Shown: positions 9,302 through 15,027 of the stretch, piece by piece
Layout of the letters: each line of letters opens with the position of its first letter
Numbering within the stretch: position 1 is the first letter of the stretch
Source: Spirogloea muscicola
Taxonomy: Eukaryota > Streptophyta > Zygnematophyceae > Spirogloeales > Spirogloeaceae
Assembly (NCBI GenBank): GCA_009602725.1
Contig: WELB01000014.1
Coordinates: 413,885 to 428,911 of the forward strand
Direction of reading: 5' to 3'
Length of the DNA stretch: 15,027 bases
Notes under the pieces: model-generated
What the model saw: the letters and a program-made list of their open reading frames with translations, nothing else
Database searches by the model: none
Told to the model about the DNA's origin: nothing
Made by a program: the position numbers and the translations under genes

Positions 9302-9841
9302 CAAACCCAATATAGCCGCTTGCTTGCCCGAGGATGCATGCAAGTGTTGAGCTACTCTAACCTTTTCCCAAGCAGCCGGGTTCTAATTCCTTGTGCTACA
9401 CTCACGCCACTCGCTTGCTTGTTTGTGAAGTGGCCCCCTCCTAGGCCCTCTACTGGTAGAAGTGCCACAACAAACACACAATTTTATGGAGGTTGGTCCT
9501 AACAGACCAGGAGCTCGCTTGGAGCCCCTTACTGCTGACAGGTTGCAAGCTTGTTGCAAAAGTCGAACGAGTACAACAGCAGCTATTAAACATGACCGGG
9601 CCAGGACCAAAGCAGGACCGTGTGACCTGCCAATGTGCGCACGCCAAGGAGTGGACAAAATGGAGGGAGGCTTCACTTTACTCTCTTCTTTCGAAAAATT
9701 ATCGAAGCCCCCTCCTCCCATCCTGCCTGGATGTTGCTCACTCGCGGGTACTGAGCTCTGCATTGTCTTGTGTTTGTGTTTTGTAGTGTACTTTTTTCCC
9801 GGCTCCTCTTTCTTTGGCTTTGGACATTGTCCATTGTTTTT

Positions 9842-9860
9842 GGGCTGGCTTTGCCAGCCC
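9842..9860. repeat. Short GC-rich hairpin, 8-base stem
   Basis: The arms gggctggc (9842-9849) and gccagccc (9853-9860) pair perfectly around ttt. It follows a T-rich stretch in the intergenic region. No gene end is recognised next to it. Confidence 0.7.
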
Positions 9861-10245
9861 CTCTTCTTTATGGGCGGGCACTCTCAATTAGGAGCCCCCA
9901 CCGCCAGGGTTGCCCACCTTAATATCAACAAACCGTTTGTCAAGGAGCCCAAGAGGTCAATGTAAGAGGAGAAAAGTGCTGTTCCGAAGGGGGAAAAGGT
10001 CGAAGGTGGTCAGCCTCCAAGAGACACATAGAGGTTGCTGCAAAGAAGCTAGCAAGCGGGGCTCATAAAAGCAAGAGCGCCCCTTATCTATAGAATCTGG
10101 TAATACTAGTCAGCGACCATTGATGTCCAAATAATATGAGGCGATTGCGCGGGCTCGCTGGCACGGCCTAACTGTCTGTAGCCTGAGTGTAGCCCGCATG
10201 AGGGCGAGCACCAGGGCCTGCCCACCTACTTAAGCGGGTGAAGTG

Positions 10246-10278
10246 GTTGCAAACCGCTCTTGACGAGCGGTTTGCAAC
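10246..10278. repeat. 14-base perfect inverted repeat downstream of the Dus gene
   Basis: The arms gttgcaaaccgctc (10246-10259) and gagcggtttgcaac (10265-10278) pair without mismatch around the 5-base loop ttgac. It lies about 35 bases beyond the candidate poly(A) signal of the minus-strand Dus gene, so it is at or just after the expected cleavage site. Confidence 0.9.
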
Positions 10279-10310
10279 GACAATAATGGCTAACATCTGA
10301 AAGAGCAATA

Positions 10311-10315
10311 TTACA
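10311..10315 (-). terminator. Candidate TGTAA poly(A) signal of the Dus gene
   Basis: The plus strand reads ttaca, so the minus strand reads TGTAA, about 126 bases after the Dus stop codon at 10441-10443. Motif and distance both fit a chlorophyte 3' end. Confidence 0.55.
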
Positions 10316-10440
10316 CCTACTTGGATCTGTGCTACGTCATGTGCATCTACACAGTTGCACGCTACCAAGCTGTATGGTACACATGTACGCTGTAAGCTAC
10401 AGTGGAGATATGCATGCTCCACTAGATACCACTGTAGCAT

Positions 10441-13400
10441 TTAAGCAACTATAGTGCTGTGTCTTGATAGTACATCCTCCTCCAACATCCAGTCTAAGTG
10501 GCGTGCTTGCACTTTTGTAGAGGGAGGTGGTAACTCTGCCTGTTCTAGTGGGACGCTTTCACTTAATCCTATGCCAGGTGGTGCATCAAGTACTTCGTCT
10601 GGCAGGACCCTGAGGGTCTCCTTCAACAGCTCACTGATGGTCTGCAGCACAGCAAGGAGCTGTTAGATAAACTAAGCTTGAGGCTTCATATTGAGCTTCA
10701 GGTAAGACACCAAGGGCACAATGCATAGCATCCCAATCGCAAAGTCCTGACTTGCACTCCTGTGTGTTACTGCAAGCATCACACCTGCGCAAGTAAATGT
10801 CTCTGGCACGAGAGTTACTGTGAGAGAAACATACTTTAGCATACCGTAGAGCCGAATCCACAGCTCTTCGCCACTGACGAGCGCCCCGCTCACCATGGAA
10901 GAGGCCTAACAAGGGCTACACAAGTGCCATGGAGCCGATTGTCAACACAGCATCTGGATTTCTCGGTTCACAGGATGACCGTGCTTGCTAGCATATCTGA
11001 GCTGAACAAGACTGGACTCCAACAGTTCTGGTAGGAACAAATGGACAACTGGGCAAGGCAGAAAATCTCAAACGTGCATAATGGGCCACTGTTGTGCACC
11101 TTGATCAGCGTGTGCAAGCTTGGGTTATTTGGACCTAGAGTGTGCAGGGCGCAATCAGCATATGCAGAGTACTCCTCGAGTATCTGCAAGGCCAGTGAAG
11201 CCTCTCTTAGCTGGACAAGCACCTCATCAGTGATCCTTCCACCACCAAATGAGCTGGTGTAACGCAGCAAGACAAGGGCGACGGCAAAGATAAGCATTCG
11301 TCTACTGCAAAGACAACAAGTCGGTGGTACTGAAAGGACAACAAGAATGCTACGGAGACTGATAAGAGAGAGCATGTCAACCTGGCGCCTCGAGGAGGCA
11401 CGGTTTGGCATTCCATAAATGGCTCGATCAGCGTCCCCTAGCACATGAAAGGAGCTGGAAAGCGACATGGTGAACACAAGTAAGCTCAAGTCAACAACCT
11501 TCACAGCTGCATGCGACACTTGCTTAAGAGGTTGAGGTGACAGTACATAGGGGACATGACAGGAATGACAATTATTGCAGGAGAACAAGTTGTGCAGAGA
11601 GTGGTTCGCATGCTCAAGCCAGTCAACATGGACTGCTATCACACGATAAACTATCTACCTCGACATGTCAATGCCCTCTGCATCTAGCTATCAAGCATCA
11701 CATATCATAACAGACCTGTGGTAAGCAGCACGTCCTATCATGACACCATGAACCCCTTTCTCCAGGACACTCTGAGCCTGTCATGACAACCATGTTGTGA
11801 GCCCTCTGATGCTGTCACAAACTTGACACCTCCTCTTTCAGGTCACAGTATGTTTAGGCTACTGGATTTGCTAAGAAAGCTGCCAGCAGAAGACACGTTG
11901 TGATCATGCTTATATTCTTGCCTGAGGAGTAAGGTGACCACAATCAAAAGAAGCAAACTACTTGCCTGCTGCAAACTGGTGATCCCACCGTTAAGACTGA
12001 ATTGTAGATGAGAATAATCACGAAGCAAAGCATAAACATACTCGTGCCTGCCATGTACAGATCACAATAAAGAGTCACACAAAGCATGACTCCTTTGTAA
12101 TCGCCTCAGCCCGCCAACACCCTAGCGGGCAGCTACATCAAAAGAGAGCCTACAGCTGACATGAAACTCATCTTTCCAATTGCTGACTAAGCATATGAAC
12201 ACAAGAAGAAGCAGCAAGAAGATTGCCCGCAGATCTTACTTCAAAGGTGGTATAGTGCGATTCTCTGCTGGACTCAAGCCTTTCAGATGTGCTTTTCTTG
12301 CATGAATGATGAAATGATGCACAGGCGATTGGGTGGAAACTGTGTGCACAAATTGGCCTGAATAGACAAATAGCATATTGATAAGCAAAGCTTCAAAAGC
12401 ATTCTAGAAAGGCATGAGGTATGCACGAAGCTGGCAGGTATTGCCTGGACGGTGCGCTCTCTCTTTTGTCGCTCAATTGCCAGTAGCTAAATGGCCAAAT
12501 GGATTCGCTCAAGCAAAACAAGGAGGCAGTAACACATAGAAGGTCTGCATGCTGCAGCATGCAATTGCAGGGGAAGTCAAAAATCTTCAAGGAGAGGTGC
12601 AAGGAGAGGCGTCCAATTGCTGTGACATGAGAAGGACAAATTGCCACTCACACAAGTCCTCATACGAGTCATGATCGTCCACACCAATTCGACACTTGAC
12701 TGTCACTGGGGCTCTGCATGAGCTAGCTATGCTTGACACAGCTTCAGCAACAACCTGCACCATAAGGGAGACCCGTCAAATTCCTGAAGCTCAAAAACTT
12801 GTGCCATTCATATCATGATACGTGCAGCCAGCTGCTTTAGCTCTTACACCTGCTTCAAGCAGGCTGGAAGATCCCTCCCATTTCAGGATACAACGACATA
12901 CTCTCCTCCAACATTTGGTGCGAATTCGTGTTGGCAACAGCTACTAAAGAGGTCAGCCAGCATACCTCGGGTTGGAGCATGAGTCTTGCGCCGAAGCAGC
13001 CCTTCCCAGCCACCTTGTCGCTGGGGCATCCGCAACTGCCACACAAACATGTAAACAACAGCCATGTGGGTCAGCATTGTTCAAGGTAGGAGCTACCTCA
13101 AACATGTGAACCTGCTACTAGGTCTTATCACTGTGGAGATCCGTGTAAGGAGATATGTTCTACCACTTACTGAGGAATATCCTACTAGGCTGCTTGACAT
13201 CACACGATAGTGATGCCTACTGAGCACGTCCCATTATAGATTGATGATCAGAGCTGCACTGGACACATGTCTATGTGCAGCAAAAAGCGAGGGGACTCAC
13301 AGAAGCAGTGCAGGTAGTATAGGTCTGACGTGTGTCTCACTTGAGGTTGATTTCATTGTAGTCATAAGCGTCTGCAATCTTTGTAGCCTTGGCTAGAGTT

Positions 13401-14884
13401 GCTGGGTTGCTGCCTCCCAGCTGCAACACAATTGGTCGTTGCACGGCCGGGAATGCCAGAAACTTATCCTGTACCCACATGACAGAGCTCTTACAGCAAT
13501 TAGAAGAATTGAAGATTTGTTCCATCTTAAGTCTCTTGCATACTTTCGGTGCCACGAGCCAAATATTACTCATGCCTTTGAGAGTGGCATGTGAAGCTAG
13601 ATCAAAGTAGAAATTTGGGGACTTTGAAACATATGAGGAATTTCAGATGTGGGCAGTAGCCATGCAGGTGGTAGACTTACTAGACGCTTTTGCTCCTCAA
13701 TGTGTGTCAGGGTGTTGTCCACAACCATCTCGGTGTACAGCCATGTCTGCTTTGAGATCAAGCGAGCCAGTTGCCGATAGTGAACGTCTGTCCAGTCCAT
13801 CATCGGAGCCACACTGCCACCGATGGCGTTACGACAAGTCAGTGCAAGTCTGACTAAGATTTAAGGCGCTATCATATGCGGGTACCACCAGCTGAGGAAT
13901 CGAGCACAGTCATATAGATGCAGTCTTTTGTGACATGAGACACAGGCAATGAGCTGCCAAACCAAAGTCTATCTTCTGTAAAGCAAAAGCCAATTCTAAT
14001 CTGAAAGGCTAGAGCCAAATTACTGGAGGTCATATTGACATACAGCATCCTTTCTCTAGGCGTCACCCATACAGCTTATTCACTATCTCTGTGACCTGCA
14101 TTGTAAACGACGCGCTTTGGCAGTTCCTAGATAGCACAAGGACGTCCCTGACGTACAAGCTAAATGACAAGGAGACTGTAGGCAGACTGCAAATCACATG
14201 TTTTTGGGCAAACGCCTGCAAGGCTTCTGGTATGCATCTGTCAGCAGTGCACCGGCATGAGTGCCGGCGCCACAGATGGTACGGACAATACTCGTAAGAT
14301 CTTCATCAGCCGTGCGCCCACGAACACCGTGACCTGTGTGGGTCAGGATCTTCGGTCTGATCTCAGCTACTACTGTGGACCCTGAGCCTAACTCTCCAGG
14401 GCCCTACACCTAAGTCCCAAACCTAAACCCTGCAGTGTTATCCGCGAATCGTCAGGGTTGCGTACCTCAAGCGAGGCGGGAGGTGGACCCGCAGACTGCT
14501 GCGCAAGCCGGCGTTCGGCTCAGCCTCACGAGTCCCAGGAGCAGCAAAGGCTGCGCTCAAAGTCACTGGCAACACTTTCTGGCCAGTCGGAACAGTGGAT
14601 GGACTGCTGGCAGCCGTGGCGGCGCGCCTTGCGCCCCGTAGGAAGCCAGGAGCTGCTGCCCGAGAGCTCCTCCCGAGCTCAGCCCAGCGTCCGGGAGTCG
14701 TGAGGACGCCGGCAAGTGGCAGTCGCGGCGGCATGACCGAGCCGCAGGTCAGGCGGCGATCAAGAGATGCTCGTCGACGGCAAATGGCTATAGCGCGGGC
14801 TCGGCCGCGAGGATTGTCAGCGCCGCCAGACGGCCGGATCCACACGGCAACCGCGACCGCGGCGCCTCCCTGCAGCGCCGGCAT
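10441..14884 (-). CDS. tRNA-dihydrouridine synthase, DusA-like, probably organelle-targeted
   Basis: Twelve exons join without a phase break: 14884-14466, 13813-13681, 13468-13341, 13035-12966, 12754-12652, 12357-12240, 12047-11966, 11777-11716, 11454-11382, 11183-11100, 10915-10835 and 10641-10441, 517 residues from the ATG at 14884 or 467 from the ATG at 14734. The enzyme reduces specific uridines of the tRNA D-loop with FMN and NADPH. Family marks in order: [14 protein letters not shown] (FMN-binding start of the barrel), [33 protein letters not shown] (with the active-site Cys), [46 protein letters not shown] and [10 protein letters not shown], then the helical C-terminal domain ([14 protein letters not shown]). 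The domain resembles bacterial DusA (U20/U20a) rather than cytosolic Dus1-4. The first about 140 residues are rich in Arg, Ala and Ser and poor in acidic residues, like a plastid or mitochondrial presequence; which organelle is not clear. All introns are GT-AG except the seventh. Confidence 0.93.
11778..11965 (-). other. GC-AG intron of the Dus gene
   Basis: The donor on the minus strand is CAG|GCAAGT, the standard form of a GC donor, and the acceptor is ATGACAG. Splicing joins NGGITSLQQ to [19 protein letters not shown] in phase 0, exactly as the DusA fold requires. No GT near the donor does so. Confidence 0.85.
13814..14465 (-). other. First intron of the Dus gene (652 bases)
   Basis: The donor TTGAG|GTACGC ends exon 1 in phase 2; the acceptor GGCAG|T starts exon 2 and completes a serine codon, giving [12 protein letters not shown]. 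It is the longest intron modelled with confidence in the window. Besides the plus-strand ORFs, the minus strand is open at 13872-14066 ([20 protein letters not shown]), with no recognised family. One telomere-like stretch, cctaaaccct, lies at 14422-14431. Confidence 0.75.
14257..14385 (+). CDS. Hypothetical 42-residue ORF, antisense inside the first Dus intron
   Basis: ATG at 14257 to TGA at 14383-14385. The product begins [19 protein letters not shown] and ends SDLSYYCGP. Several codons in the middle are GC-ending (ATC TTC ATC AGC, AAC ACC GTG ACC), unlike the surrounding intron sequence, and the frame is open well upstream to about 14190. I recognise no family. It could be the last exon of an unmodelled plus-strand gene, a decayed exon, or chance. 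An upstream open segment on the same strand, after the acceptor-like tttctctag near 14057, continues to about 14200 ([20 protein letters not shown]). Confidence 0.25.
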   Translation: MSAGATDGTDNTRKIFISRAPTNTVTCVGQDLRSDLSYYCGP

Positions 14885-14899
14885 GGTCCTCGAGGGCCT

Positions 14900-14905
14900 T
14901 CACAT
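14900..14905 (-). promoter_or_regulatory. Minimal start-stop uORF (ATGTGA) in the Dus leader
   Basis: On the minus strand an ATG directly followed by TGA lies 21 bases upstream of the first Dus ATG (14884). If transcription starts further upstream, ribosomes would meet it first. It would also favour re-initiation at a later ATG, for example 14734. Confidence 0.45.
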
Positions 14906-15027
14906 GGCCGCCGCTGCGGCTGGCAGAGGCGAGGGAGAGGCCGGCCGGCCGCTGAAGCCCTGACTTGGACGCGCAGTACAGGCCGCGCGACGGGGCGGCG
15001 CGGCGCCCGGCGGCGGCGGCGGCAGCG
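14906..15027. other. GC-rich leader or promoter of the Dus gene
   Basis: Very GC-rich, ending in cgg repeats at the right edge. It holds no recognisable coding exon on either strand. It resembles the GC-rich bases 1-60 and 8460-8600, which are the first coding exons of the other two genes, so it is probably the leader and promoter of the minus-strand Dus gene, or shared with a divergent gene outside the window. Confidence 0.45.

Larger units (their letters stand above)
8561..10240. other. Intergenic stretch without a supportable gene; promoter side of the FAS1-GT29 gene
   Basis: The part next to 8560 is GC-rich and should hold the promoter and leader of the minus-strand FAS1-GT29 gene; no TATA-like box is obvious to me. 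The longest open frame (plus 9462-9965) starts at GTG, has T-rich hydrophobic runs and matches nothing I recognise. A short open segment after the acceptor-like tattacag near 9090 (VAVTAVIVPAAKKRDSSC) is equally unassigned. The region also holds an 18-base tandem duplication and two hairpins. Confidence 0.5.

Noticed and set aside
9462-9965. Plus-strand ORF of 167 codons with hydrophobic runs
   Set aside because: It starts at GTG, has T-rich low-complexity hydrophobic stretches, no recognisable motif and no splice-linked neighbours. Probably a chance frame.
14422-14431. Telomere-like cctaaaccct near the Dus first exon
   Set aside because: Only one and a half repeat units. A telo-box role is possible in plants, but a match this short in an intron is not evidence.
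14595-14963. Plus-strand ORF of 122 codons at the right end
   Set aside because: Antisense to the Dus presequence exon, Arg- and Ala-rich as any GC-rich frame would be, and without motifs. The minus strand is supported by exact splicing into the Dus domain.
1-15027. Prokaryotic systems (operons, CRISPR, toxin-antitoxin, phage) or viral genes
   Set aside because: Every recognisable gene is intron-split with eukaryotic splice signals. No direct-repeat array, integrase, reverse transcriptase or capsid-type sequence was seen.

Overview
The window is nuclear DNA of a photosynthetic eukaryote, most likely a green alga (Chlorophyta, perhaps a trebouxiophyte; no species can be named). The reasons are: genes split into many short exons by introns of about 120-650 bases; first exons far richer in GC than the rest; TGTAA-type poly(A) signals behind the minus-strand genes; and gene content typical of Viridiplantae. 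There is no bacterial gene organisation, tRNA, rRNA, CRISPR array or intact mobile element. All gene models below come from joining exons by hand, using splice signals, reading phase and family conservation.

Layout: (1) Bases 1-3241, plus strand: a seven-exon gene, cut by the left edge, for a cysteine-rich, heavily sequon-bearing, probably secreted protein of an uncharacterised plant family (I believe DUF7705). (2) Bases 3242-4264: gap between convergent genes. (3) Bases 4265-8560, minus strand: the most striking locus, a chain of phase-compatible exons encoding a signal anchor, a FAS1 (fasciclin) domain, a long acidic linker, an EGF-like module and a GT29 (sialyltransferase-like) catalytic domain, apparently as one Golgi type II membrane protein of about 800 residues. 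Its start lies beside the only ambiguous base of the window (8531). (4) Bases 8561-10440: about 1.9 kb without a supportable gene, holding hairpins, a small tandem duplication and the 3' end of the next gene. (5) Bases 10441-14884, minus strand: a complete 12-exon gene for a bacterial-type tRNA-dihydrouridine synthase (DusA-like) with a presequence suggesting an organelle. Its first intron holds a 42-codon antisense ORF. (6) Bases 14885-15027: GC-rich leader or promoter of the Dus gene, with a start-stop uORF.

The three genes do not form a pathway. The first two both point to the secretory system and cell surface or wall; the third is tRNA modification, probably in an organelle. Candidate novelty is concentrated in the FAS1-EGF-GT29 architecture, in the GC-AG introns, and in a stop codon placed inside a near-perfect 5' splice site.
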